A stretch of DNA of 64,000 nt from Histoplasma ohiense (Eukaryota > Ascomycota > Eurotiomycetes > Onygenales > Ajellomycetaceae): contig JAEVHH010000004.1 in assembly GCA_017607445.1 (NCBI GenBank), forward strand, positions 1,426,001 through 1,490,000. The letters are read 5' to 3'. Position 1 is the stretch's first letter, and every line of letters starts with the position of its first letter. This document shows, in pieces, positions 40,958 to 51,479 of this stretch. The notes below the pieces were generated by a model that saw only the letters and a list, made by a program, of their open reading frames with translations, did not search any database and was not told where the DNA came from. The position numbers were made by a program, and so were the translations under genes.

Positions 40958-42991
40958 ATGGCTATCTGGAATCGCAAAGCAGATGCTGCGTTCGCCGAAA
41001 GCCAAGTGAAAAATGAGGAGTATATCGAGCAAAATTTTTCAGCCGAGCTTGATGGTGTGGTTGATGAGGATGAGAAAGGAATTGCCCTCCATCGCGGCCT
41101 GAAGGCTCGCCATATTACTATGATTGGTACGGATTTTCATTTTGTAGTGCCTTCAACGACTTAAAAACCTTTTGCGCAGCATACTAATCCTCCTATAGCA
41201 ATTGGCGGTGCCATTGGGACTGGTCTTATAATTGGTACAGGTTCTGCTCTTGCAAAGTAAGTAAATTCTGTCTTGTTTTATGATGGCCCTTGCATGCAGC
41301 TTTTGAATTCTTTACTTTCTTTTCCTCTTCTTCATTTATTGATTTTTGATATGCAGGGCTGGTGTAAGTGATTCTGGACCAGAGAATCGGCACCTGTTGA
41401 AGTGCTGAAGCCGTGGAATCTAACTTTTACAGCCTGCGTCTGTTTTGATCAGTTATTCGATTGTCGGTTTTATCGTGTACATTGTTATGTGTGCGCTCGG
41501 CGAAATGGCAGCATGGCTTCCCATACCTTCTAGCTTTACTGGTTATGCGGTTCGGTTTTGTGATCCTGCATTAGGCTTTGCGTTGGGCTACTCGTGGGTT
41601 TTCCTATATTTCTGGCCTCACTCTGGATTGTTCCGGGGATCGTTTGTTTTATTATCTAACCAACTTGCGACAGGTATTACTGTAAATACGTGGTTGTTAC
41701 TCCGAACCAATTGACAGCAGCCGCATTGGTGCTTTCATATTGGGTTGATAGGGACAGGGTGAATCCAGGAGTTTGGATTGCGGTATTCCTAGTAATTATA
41801 GTGTGCATCAACTACTTCGGTATTCGATTTTTCGGGGAATTTGAATTTTGGCTCTCGTCTTTCAAGGTTATCGTCATCATATCTTTGATTCTGCTGTCCT
41901 TGGTCCTTGCTCTAGGCGGGGGTCCAGATCATGATAGAAAGGGATTCCGCTATTGGAAGGATCCGGGAGCTTTCAACACGTATATTAGGGAAGGTTCCAC
42001 AGGCCGTTTCCTCGCATTTTGGTCCACAATGGTCACGGCAACTTTTGCTTTCCTAGGCACTGAGCTCGTTGGCGTTACTGTGGGGGAGGCTCAGAACCCT
42101 CGAAAGACTATCCCTCGGGCTATCAAGCTGACTTTCTTCCGAATCCTCATCTTCTATATACTCAGCGTCTTCTTGCTGGGGATGTTGGTTCCATATAACT
42201 CGAGAGAACTTGCATTCGCAACCAAAGCATCTAACTCTGCTGCCGCCTCCCCGTACGTTGTGGCCATCCACCTTGCCGGTATCAAGGTGCTACCAGGGAT
42301 CCTCAATGGGTGCATTTTGATTTTTGTATTTTCCGCTAGCAACTCTGACTTGTACATCGCCACAAGAACCATATACGGTCTTGCTCGGGAGGGGAAAGCA
42401 CCAAGGATTCTTGCAAGGACAGACCGTAGGGGTGTTCCCATCTATGCGCTCGGCCTGTCTTCGTTATTCGCGCTGATCGCATTCATGAACGTTTCGAACG
42501 ACACAAAGGTTGTTTTCGGTTATTTTGTGAACCTAGTCACCATCTTCGGGTTGCTAACCTGGATCTCCATCCTTGTTACGCACATATATTTCATTCGCGC
42601 ACGCAAAGCACAAAATGTCCCCGAGAGCTCTCTTGCTTATAAAGCACCCTTTGGCTCCTACGGTTCATATGGTGCTCTCGCATTCTGCATTCTCATCTCC
42701 CTTACGAAGAGCTTCGAGGTGTTTGTTCATAACGAGGCTAAATACGGAAAGTTCGATTACAAGAGCTTTATCACGGCCTATATCGGTATCCCATTATACC
42801 TCTCTCTCATCTTTGGGTACAAATATTTCACCAAATGCAAACGTGTGAAGCCCCACGAGGCTGATTTGTGGACGGGCAAGGACAAAATCGATCGCGAAGA
42901 GGCTGAATTTTTGGCAAGGAAAGCAGCGCAGGCCAAAAATTATGAGAAGGCTGGGTTTTTCTATCGGACTTTCGTTTCGTGGTTGTTCTAA
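40958..42991 (+). CDS. Amino-acid permease (YAT family), five exons
   Basis: Exons are 40958-41126, 41199-41256, 41357-41363, 41433-41593 and 41674-42991, giving 570 residues. It belongs to the yeast amino-acid transporter (APC superfamily) group with 12 predicted membrane segments. The first helix carries IAIGGAIGTGLIIGTGSAL, the substrate-binding signature. Later landmarks are ALGEMAAWLPIPSSFTGYAV, TPNQLTAAALVLSYW, FLGTELVGVTVGEAQNPRK and SASNSDLYIATRTIYGLARE. The third exon is only 7 bases (GGCTGGT), giving Lys-Ala-Gly across the join; without it the first helix cannot be read through. The C-terminal tail (LWTGKDKIDREEAEFL) is cytosolic. The exact substrate cannot be told. GATA-factor nitrogen control is common in this family but is not shown here. 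Confidence 0.9.
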
Positions 42992-44339
42992 GAGGAGTGG
43001 CGCCAAAGGGTACTTTCGTTGCTATCTTTCTCCCTTATTTGAGGCTGTATATCACCCCCCGGGAAATGGAGCAATGCAGGCTTCGACCGGAGGTTGGTGA
43101 ATGTTTTTTCGCCTTACAGCATATGCAACTTCTTTATCACTAACTTCCAACCCCCGATTCGATCGATGAACAACGAACGGCGCACCGTCATGATTTCTTG
43201 TTTCTGTGCTCTTTATATTCTCTATATAACTACTATTATTTTCATATCACCAATGTTTTCAGTATTCTTCTACCAATAATTTCTTTAAATAGCTATTAAT
43301 ATAGCTACTTGGTGTCAGGATATGAGGGTCTCTCTGCATGCAAAACGCATAATTCGTGTTATTTTAATATTTCAATCAGTGGCCAACTTAATTTTGACCT
43401 GATTGCGTATATTTATTGTTCCCTTTCTCGAATTACTTGCAGGCAAAAGTGTAATAAATAGTATGCGAACTTGCATTAATTAACTAATACGAGTTTCTCT
43501 CTCCAGTCTTCGACACATATTGTTATTCCAAGAAACTATACGCTATATAATCGGATACGAAATGCAGCTTACTCGATCAGGCGCAGGATCTAGTTTCATT
43601 GAGGCCCCCTACCCCCCACGCCAGAGTCAGGAAGAGGAACTCCCATCCATGTAAAAGACTTTGTTTGCATGTTGAGTGCATTTTGTTTTTTTTTACTTTT
43701 TTTTTTTTTTTTTTTTGTTTTTGGGCCCCTCATCCTTTTCAGCCTTGACGATTACATAATCATCGGCCTGAACCCTCATATTGACCTGTCATATTTTGGC
43801 CATTATTATGAGTGGATGTTGAGGAGGACTGGCGGGCTAGTTCCTTTCAATCCTTTAGGAGACGTCTCGTTTCTTTTATTAGTTCATGCTGCACTCATCA
43901 CACAGGACTGTGGGCCTCCGCTAGCTCCAACAGGCTTGGAAAAAGGAAACGGGAAAACGGGAGGCTGGGGCTACAGGCGGCGAGCGCTAACGGGCATGAT
44001 GCAAATTATGAAAAAACATATTTGCTTTTTGAGGCCCGCCCCTGTTTCGCCCGTTTAAAGGCAGTCTCATCCGTTGCCATTGACGATTTCCATTATGATT
44101 AATTAAATACCCCTATCAAAGAATATTTGGGGGAATCTTGTTGCAACAGTTGCAAAAGTCAATTCCTTCAACGACGCTCGTTTGTTTGTTTGGAATGTCG
44201 TGTGCAACTAGAATCGTCGACTTCTCACCTTGACATATGTGGTACAGACCCCTCACCATTGAGCTTTTGCAAGCGCTGCAATATCACTGCATTTTGTCCA
44301 ATTGCCATTCACTCACTTTGGCTACATCCAAGCTTCCAG
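42992..44339. other. Intergenic region and RdRP leader
   Basis: No gene was recognised. A T-rich tract with a 21-T run lies at 43,697-43,717. The RdRP frame stays open from 44,127 to the ATG at 44,340 without an upstream ATG; that stretch is unusually Cys-rich but is treated as leader here. Confidence 0.45.
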
Positions 44340-47300
44340 ATGGCTACTCCACGGACCCCAAGGAGTGGGGTTGACTTCAACTTGCTCATATTCAACCTCA
44401 ATGCGACCTATAATTTAGACCTTCCGAACCCACCTGTTTCAACTCCAAGACAGCGTCCTATAGAGGGGCGAACCTTGCCAGAAAGATGTGTTGGCCTTGC
44501 AAAATTCCTGTACTACGATGACCCTGTCAATTTTCAACGGGTGATAGATTCTTTTTCCGAGTGGGCGATGGCTTTTTTCTCCGGGTGGGTTCAGAAACCA
44601 AAGCAAGAACCGGAGGTCTTGCCATCTTCGCGTTCATTCATTCGTAGCAACACGATTTCTATGGCGAGGAATATCACCCCGGAACAACGCGCAAGAGTTC
44701 TTGACGAATTGTGGAAAGTCCTTAGTGATGAGGAATATATTGTGACCAGAGGAGCCTCTAGGATACCACGAGGTGCGAGTGTCTCCTCCCCTGCAGGTGA
44801 CAGATCGGGGCCGGGATGCGACTCAGGGGCCGCAGCTACTACCACGGGGGATCCAATGGCAGGATCCGGAACGAAATCAAACGGCGCCCCCAAAGTTCCG
44901 CCAACAACACCTGCCAAGATGCCACCCTCCCCAACTAAAAGAAAGGAAGTTGTTGATCATTCAGAGGTATTTTCGACTGCTCCCAGTACTCCTTCCAATC
45001 CGTTGCACATGATGTCATCGTCGTCGTCTGACGATGAATTTGAGAATTCCGATCTGGATGACCTTGGTATAAATCTTGATATTCCTTCATTGAGCTTGGC
45101 TGATTCTTCCGACAATAACCAGGGACCAAAGGCTCCAAAACAACGGAGGATTGATGAATACATGACGACTTCCAAAAATGTCCGGAAATCTGTCTCTTCA
45201 CCTTCTGGGAAGCCTCTAAATAATGAAAATACGAGCTTTCAAACAGTCACTACAGAACAATCGAACTCATTTGGAGCTAGTTTCGGAGCCAGTACTCCTG
45301 CTACCTCCTTTTCTCGGAGCTTCGAGACGGGGAAGTTTGATTTGAATGAGGCATCCACATACTCTTCCACCGCCAGGCCACCACCAGATGCCAAATTCTC
45401 GGATTTATGGGGCAATGCAAATACAACAAGTCCGTCCAAAAATACTAAAATGCAACCGGAAGCAGATCTTGATTGGCGAGAGCAAAAGATTCGCAATATT
45501 ATCCAGGATTTGGAGGAGAACGGCCCATTTTCTAACAAAAACGTGGTTAAGACCACTGTCCCCCTACGGTACCGATATGAAGCGCAAAGAGCAGCCAATT
45601 TTTTTAAAGTCCCCGCTGAGAATATTCTTCAGAAATTAGATAGGCGGAAGTTACCTGAGTATGAAGATTTCTGGAAGTCTCTTCATAATGGCGAGCAGGA
45701 GAGGTTGGAGAAAACAACTCCAGAACCATGGGATATGGCAGTTGACCAATATAAGGACAGGAAATTGACAGGAGATGTGGTGACCTTGAGCTGCGAACTG
45801 ACATGGTGCTCGCAAAAAGAACCAGGCTACTTTAAACTTACTTTGAAGCCTTTGAAACTTATGAGGGGTTACCGATTTTGCCGACGATTTGGCTCGGATC
45901 GATTCCTTGAACTGACGTACCCCATCTTGACAGAGCCACCAACACATCTTGTTCGAAAAGGAAATGCGGTGGAAAAGGAGATTTTGATCGACGCGATTTC
46001 GCGTTGGATGGCGACCAGTGAACACCATCTAGTGGGGAGAGTTTGGAAGGTATTGTATCTTGAAGACATTCAAAATAAACAGAAAAAGGCGAAAAAATAT
46101 GATAGTGGAGAAATAAGAGCTGGAGTGAGCGCAATAGAAATTCCTTACAAGCAAAAGGCGTATTTCTTTGCCACTGATGGGATCGATTTTCGTAAAGCCA
46201 GAGACCCTCTGGAGATTCCTCCGCAGGGCGAAACGTCTGGGCAACGCACTAGTATGAGTATCGACGCATTGATTGATTGGCACATGCCTAGAGCCAAAAA
46301 CAGTCATCAATCTGATATGAAACTCTTCCAGAGGCTCCACCTTGGACTATCCCGTACATTGGCCACGGTAATCCTACGACGGGAGGAAATCATTTATGTC
46401 AAGGATCCTCCGGGAACTGTAATGAATGATGGCTGCGCGTTGATGTCTAAGTCGCTGGGAATGGCAGTTGCCTCCGCTTTGGGCCTGGATGGCCACCCGG
46501 CTATTTTCCAAGCAAGAATTTCCGGCGCAAAAGGGGTATGGATGGTGGATCTTGACGACTCAAGATTTAAGACTGGTGACCGAGGGTTTTGGCTTCAAAT
46601 TACCCAGTCACAGCTCAAAATACATCCCGCCCCTCCGCATGATACAAGGCCCATGGATGATACACAGCTGACGTTTGAAGTCGTTCAATGGTCGCGGCCG
46701 CTCAGTCCTGCTTCGCTGAATATGCAGCTCCTCAATATTCTTCAACATGGTGGAATCCGCAATGACCATATCAGAAACCTGATTAGACAAGAAATGTCTT
46801 CATTTTATGATGAATTTTTGCAAACCCTTTTGTGTTCCAGTGGTGTTGAGTGTCGCAGCTGGTTGCAGAAAATGAAATGGATCACCAATGAGAGTTCCAA
46901 ACGGCAGTCCAAGCGTACCGACAACTTTTTCCCACCCCAATATGCGGAACAGGCAATCATGCTTTTGGATGCTGGCTTCTTACCATTAAAACTTCCGTAT
47001 CTAACTAAGATATTTAGGCGACTGCTTCAAGATTATCTAGATAACCTTAAAAAACTAAAGATCACAGTGTCTCAATCAACGTTCGCATATTGCGTTGCGG
47101 ATCCCTTCGGAGTATTGAGACCAGATGAAGTTCATCTTGGGTTTTCTCGCGAATGGGAACATGGATCTGCCGGTACGGAACTCCACGACATTGATGTCCT
47201 TCTCGCTCGTTTGCCTGCTCATCTTGCAACCGATATCCAAAAACGAAGGTCGATTTACAAAAATGAGCTACGACATATGAAGGATGTCATAGTTTTCCCG

Positions 47301-48509
47301 ACTACTGGAGATACACCACTTGCCTCACTGCTCTCTGGGGGCGATTATGACGGAGACCAGTGTTGGGTCTGCTGGGATCCAATTATTGTGCGCGAGTTCA
47401 AGAGCACTGAGTTCGATCCAGGAACGGTGCCATCAGCAGAAAGTCTTGGACTCCGTTCCTGCTCAACCCTGATGAGTAAAATAGGGTCTACGGAAGAGTT
47501 CTTAACCAATGCTTTTCGGTTCAATGTAAAACCGTCGAAACTAGGACAATGCACCATCGAGCGTGAAACATATTGTTACCACGAAAATAACATTACCTCT
47601 CCTATGGCGGTTAAGTTGGCCTGGCTGCTTAGTTATCTAGTAGATAGCAAGAAGGCCGGGCTGGAACTGACCGATGATGCTTGGGAGTATTTAAAACCAA
47701 AATACTCAAAGGTAATTACTGAGAAGCAACCGCTAGTTCCTGCTTACAAGTCTCTTTCCAGAGGTTTCAAACCCCTGGTGTGGAACGGCTGCAATATCAT
47801 CGATTATCTACTTTTCGATGTTATTGTGGCCGAAAGTGATCAAATGCTAGTCCGGTTCGACAAATTCTGCAGCGAGCATTGTGAACTCCCTTTGGATCAC
47901 GACTTACTATCCGAATGGGGTAAGGTGGAAAAACGGGGAATTAAGGAAAAGAATGAAATGAACCCAGTTCTATACAATGCTCTGAACGATATTAAAAAGA
48001 GATTCAGAGACAAGAAAATCAACTGGGAGAGGCAGCACGGCCTGAATAGCGAAACACCATACGCCAGGAAGATCCTTGAGGCGGCTCAAAGCCTACAGGA
48101 GCTTACTCCTCCCAATTTTGACCACCCTCTAAGCCACACATGGGCGAATAGTACCTACGAATGGGAACGGCTACGTGCGTTATGTGCGTACAAGGACTGC
48201 AGATCGGATTTCGTGTGGTATGCAGTTGGCCCAGTCCTTTGCGAAATTAAAGCAAAGGCCATGGGGCAGTGTCGAATCGTTTTGCCGAATATCCATAAAG
48301 TCTTACAAGTGAACCGCAACGTGGCCAAGAGGGTGGCAGAGGATGTTATGAGGCGGAATGCAGGTGAATTGAGTGGTGATGAGGGTGGGGGCGAGGACGA
48401 TTATGATGATGATGATGATGATGAATTTTTCGATATCGATCCCTTTTCTTTCCCAGAAGACTTGGAGAGGGATATCGACGACACAACATCTCACAATAGC
48501 TTCCCATGA
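44340..48509 (+). CDS. Cellular RNA-dependent RNA polymerase (RNA silencing)
   Basis: A single exon of 1389 residues from the ATG at 44,340 (MATPRTPRSGVDFNLLIFNL). It belongs to the eukaryotic RdRP family (PF05183, QDE-1/RRP type), which makes double-stranded RNA for Dicer in RNA interference or meiotic silencing. The catalytic motif LLSGGDYDGDQCWVCWDP has its aspartates at residues 1002, 1004 and 1006. Other conserved segments include FQARISGAKGVWMVDLDDSR, MNDGCALMSKSLG and DVIVFPTTGDTPLASL. A Ser/Pro/Thr-rich linker separates the N-terminal domain from the catalytic half at about residues 150-370. The acidic C-terminal tail is encoded partly by a GAT repeat. Whether it is the quelling or the meiotic paralogue cannot be decided here. 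Confidence 0.93.
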   Translation: MATPRTPRSGVDFNLLIFNLNATYNLDLPNPPVSTPRQRPIEGRTLPERCVGLAKFLYYDDPVNFQRVIDSFSEWAMAFFSGWVQKPKQEPEVLPSSRSFIRSNTISMARNITPEQRARVLDELWKVLSDEEYIVTRGASRIPRGASVSSPAGDRSGPGCDSGAAATTTGDPMAGSGTKSNGAPKVPPTTPAKMPPSPTKRKEVVDHSEVFSTAPSTPSNPLHMMSSSSSDDEFENSDLDDLGINLDIPSLSLADSSDNNQGPKAPKQRRIDEYMTTSKNVRKSVSSPSGKPLNNENTSFQTVTTEQSNSFGASFGASTPATSFSRSFETGKFDLNEASTYSSTARPPPDAKFSDLWGNANTTSPSKNTKMQPEADLDWREQKIRNIIQDLEENGPFSNKNVVKTTVPLRYRYEAQRAANFFKVPAENILQKLDRRKLPEYEDFWKSLHNGEQERLEKTTPEPWDMAVDQYKDRKLTGDVVTLSCELTWCSQKEPGYFKLTLKPLKLMRGYRFCRRFGSDRFLELTYPILTEPPTHLVRKGNAVEKEILIDAISRWMATSEHHLVGRVWKVLYLEDIQNKQKKAKKYDSGEIRAGVSAIEIPYKQKAYFFATDGIDFRKARDPLEIPPQGETSGQRTSMSIDALIDWHMPRAKNSHQSDMKLFQRLHLGLSRTLATVILRREEIIYVKDPPGTVMNDGCALMSKSLGMAVASALGLDGHPAIFQARISGAKGVWMVDLDDSRFKTGDRGFWLQITQSQLKIHPAPPHDTRPMDDTQLTFEVVQWSRPLSPASLNMQLLNILQHGGIRNDHIRNLIRQEMSSFYDEFLQTLLCSSGVECRSWLQKMKWITNESSKRQSKRTDNFFPPQYAEQAIMLLDAGFLPLKLPYLTKIFRRLLQDYLDNLKKLKITVSQSTFAYCVADPFGVLRPDEVHLGFSREWEHGSAGTELHDIDVLLARLPAHLATDIQKRRSIYKNELRHMKDVIVFPTTGDTPLASLLSGGDYDGDQCWVCWDPIIVREFKSTEFDPGTVPSAESLGLRSCSTLMSKIGSTEEFLTNAFRFNVKPSKLGQCTIERETYCYHENNITSPMAVKLAWLLSYLVDSKKAGLELTDDAWEYLKPKYSKVITEKQPLVPAYKSLSRGFKPLVWNGCNIIDYLLFDVIVAESDQMLVRFDKFCSEHCELPLDHDLLSEWGKVEKRGIKEKNEMNPVLYNALNDIKKRFRDKKINWERQHGLNSETPYARKILEAAQSLQELTPPNFDHPLSHTWANSTYEWERLRALCAYKDCRSDFVWYAVGPVLCEIKAKAMGQCRIVLPNIHKVLQVNRNVAKRVAEDVMRRNAGELSGDEGGGEDDYDDDDDDEFFDIDPFSFPEDLERDIDDTTSHNSFP

Positions 48510-49613
48510 AGAGACCAAGGTAGGTGCTGGAAACGATACTTTTACCTGGTCTTCTAGATCGAAGTCGAATGTCCTATTTGTTTAATTACATTTCTCACAC
48601 CTTCTTGCCCCTCCTTTCCTCCCCCTTTTCCTTTTCTTTTTTTCTTCCTTTTTATCTATTTTACCGTGCTTTTGGTTTCTGATGTTCGAGGTCCACCACA
48701 TGGTACCATTTTGGATGGAGAATTGATCTATTTTTGACTTCTGTTTGTCAAGCGTATTTCCCATATGCACACATTTTTCCATTTCATATTTTCTTTTGAG
48801 GATAGTCTATTTTTGCGCCCACATGCACAAATTTTTATTATTGGATTGGTTTTTAAAGAGCTCTTGTTATTGACAATGAATAAGGAATCAAGGAGCCCAT
48901 CAGATTTTTGTTTTCCAATGGTGGCCCTAGCGTACCACGTGATTTTTTTGGTTAGGGGATACAGGATCCAATGTTAGTCTGCTGTTAGGGTTAAGATGCT
49001 GGATAAAACCTTTTGCTGCTGACAAAATCAGAACTTGACGACCAATCCGCACGTTAGGGGGGCTCTGTTCACCTTTCATGCTTCTTCAACGTCCACCGCA
49101 TATTTTCTCCTTCACACCTAGGCAGTTCTTCAAGCGAATGGACTTTGAGTTTATCCTTCGGCTCCGGGTCTGATCCCATGCCGCGAAAAGTTGAAACCGA
49201 ACGCTTATGCTTTTGATTGAGTAGCTGCGCTATCAAATGCCGTGCCATTATGACACGTATACGCAGTAGAGGATCTGGGTTAAGAAGGCTTAGATATATG
49301 TGAACTCTTTGAAGGGATAACCTTGACACAGAAATTACAAGGTAGGATACACACATACACATGATATCAAGGCTCATGGGGCCGGCAGAATTGTGGTTAA
49401 GTGGAAAATTCGAGAGGTGCGAATATTTGGTTTGTCTCCATTTTGTTAAATTTTATCAACTACATGGCTGTCTGTGTTCCAAGCAGTCACATCTCTCAGA
49501 AACATCGACAATAGAAAACAAATCCTATCTGGATATATTTAAGCGAGCTGGTGGAGACAAAGTTACCCATGAATTGTCTCACTGATACGGGGGCTAACCC
49601 TGAAAGGCCAGGA
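48510..49613. other. Convergent 3' region, RdRP and alpha/beta hydrolase
   Basis: About 1.1 kb with no recognised coding sequence. A TTCC/TTTTC-rich tract follows the RdRP stop at 48,600-48,660. A CACGTGAT word lies at about 48,937. Confidence 0.5.
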
Positions 49614-50514
49614 TTAAGTTTCTCCAGCAACCTGCCGAATGAATTTTGAGACTTCTTCTGGATGCGATAGGAATGGAGAATGACCGCAATTTATAGGCCC
49701 AAGCAGCTGTTGGATGCCAGCATTTTTTGCCACACGCTTTTGTCTCGCCAAGGAGACGGCTCTGTCGTTCGAGAGCAGCAAGCATGATGTAGGGATTTGA
49801 CGATAGGATTCGTGTGTGATTTGCGAGAGGAACGGACTTGAAAATCGCGTTAGAGAGGTGATCAAAAGGGAGGAGGTTTGGACACAGGATGAATATATTT
49901 GGCATACCCCACAGATTGACGTCTTAATAAGCTCGCATAATACTTAGCTACCGCCGGGTCGAGATCATGGTAGAAGGCCTCAATTGGGTTTTCGGGAAGC
50001 AATGCCGTCGGGTCCTAAGATATGAGGATGTTCAACGATTGATTTCTTGTTCGGGTTTCCGAAAAGGCAAGCGCCTTACCTCACTCGGGGCTGTCTTTAT
50101 TATGGATGGGCTCTCCTTTTCTTCCGGACTGCAATCATTCATACTTTCTATGGCTGATTTCCCCTTCTGGGGCAGATGCGCCGACACGAATAACATGCTG
50201 ACGACACCCCCGGCCAGCCCTTGAACCTGTCTCTCTTGCTTGCTGAGACCTTGAAGTCCTTGCGATGAGGGCACGCCACCATAAGAGTGTGCAACAAGCA
50301 AAACCTCACGTCCCAACTCTACAAGTCCACCGACAACAAGATTAACCGCTTCAACGTCTGGTGAGAGGTCCGGAATTCCAGGGGAAACACCCACACTAGG
50401 TAAGTAAACTGAAGCGGTTGGATAACCAGCTGCGTGGAGGAATGGAAGTACGGGATCAAAAATGGCTGGCGTATGAAACCCGCCAGGAACGAAAACAACT
50501 GTAGGTTTCGCCAT
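49614..50514 (-). CDS. Alpha/beta hydrolase (esterase-like), three exons
   Basis: Exons are 50514-50080, 50014-49908 and 49836-49614, giving 254 residues. The catalytic triad is visible once the introns are removed. Ser77 lies in the nucleophile elbow VAHSYGG, Asp205 in LLSNDRAV, and His233 in CGHSPFLSHPEEV. N-terminal FVPGGFH supplies the oxyanion-hole loop. This is the small soluble alpha/beta hydrolase group (AB_hydrolase_6) common in fungi, often esterases, with no signal peptide. The introns are 66 and 71 bases with GTAAGG and GTATGC donors. The last exon is read in a frame that gives the His motif; the competing open frame lacks it. The substrate is unknown. Confidence 0.87.
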
Positions 50515-50880
50515 TATTCAATGGAGTGGAATGTGCATGAATTGGGTACTAGAAGTACTAGGATCGAATACATTTCAGTGTTACGCTTCTGACCCGGCTG
50601 CCGACTGCCATCACCCTCCCTTATATAGATAATTGATTAGTACTTACCCCGAAAGTACATCTACCAGCTTCACTAGTCACATCAGCACTATTTGGATCCT
50701 TGCCTGACAGTTATTATTAGCAATCATTAACTGATACTATTGTGGTTCCGCACTATGCTGCGGCTGGCGGTCACAGTGTATAGGTGGTGGGTTGGGTGGC
50801 CACGCCCGCAAATGGTTACGTTGACTTTTTTCTATGGATAACCTAGTGGTCATAGTGCTATCTTATCACACTATCATATA
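50515..50880. other. Upstream region of the hydrolase gene
   Basis: A TTATATAGATA TATA-like word lies about 100 bases upstream of the hydrolase ATG (about 50,620-50,631), on the plus-strand reading. Further right the sequence is GC-richer with no recognised feature until the MITE. Confidence 0.4.
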
Positions 50881-51048
50881 ACCGTGTCAAGCACACTCAC
50901 AATCTCACCGTTACAGCGTAGTAGTGAGTGTGCCACACTGTAACGAACTTTGTATCACCATACAAAAGATACAAAGTCCGGTACAGTGTGAACTCCGTTA
51001 CGGTGCACGACGCTGTAATGGTGAGATTGTGCGTGTGCTTGGCACGGT
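50881..51048. mobile_element. 168-bp hairpin MITE with TA target site
   Basis: The ends are inverted repeats of about 39 bases, ACCGTG[TC]CAAGCACAC[TG]CAC followed by AATCTCACC[GA]TTACAGCGT, matching at about 36 positions. The inner part continues as an imperfect palindrome (CACTGTAACGAACTTTGTATC against CACTGTACCGGACTTTGTATC). TA flanks both ends (50,879-50,880 and 51,049-51,050). There is no coding capacity. Its terminal bases match the relic transposon at 17,998-19,141. Confidence 0.88.
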
Positions 51049-51050
51049 TA

Positions 51051-51479
51051 ATTCTGTATACTCCATGATTTATCCAGTGTTCGTGCTGTCGACCCCCGGT
51101 GACATTATTCTAAGGACTGGTGACCGTTGGCTTCCATATGCCGAATATGGTGCAAACCAACATATACAACTTCCCAATAGTTAGTTAAACTATGCGGTAA
51201 CTGATGACGTCATCCAGTGAACCACCATTCCATGATGAGTTCTAATGCGTAAACTGATTTTCGCCAGCTGATAAGATACGTATATTGCAGAGATGGGGGC
51301 TCATTGTCAGTAATATTGTATTTTTATTCTAAATCGATTTATGCTAGACTTAAACTTTTGCGCCGGACAAGAGGTCTGCCGGAGAGAATTGGATCCTGTG
51401 AGCGACAAGGTATCAATGCCGCACAGCATGACACCAAAGGCAAACGGTAAAGCATATTTCTGATTATTTATTCTGATTT
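51051..51479. other. Spacer upstream of the sialidase-fold gene
   Basis: About 430 bases with no recognised feature. A short upstream coding exon for the sialidase-fold gene cannot be excluded (ATG near 51,342). Confidence 0.4.

Noticed and set aside
44340..48509. Viral origin of the RNA-dependent RNA polymerase
   Set aside because: The DYDGD motif and architecture are those of the cellular RNA-silencing family, not of RNA viruses.
49594..49905. 103-codon minus frame at the end of the hydrolase gene
   Set aside because: The overlapping frame gives the conserved GHSPFLSHPEEV motif and joins through proper splice sites, so this frame is a shadow.
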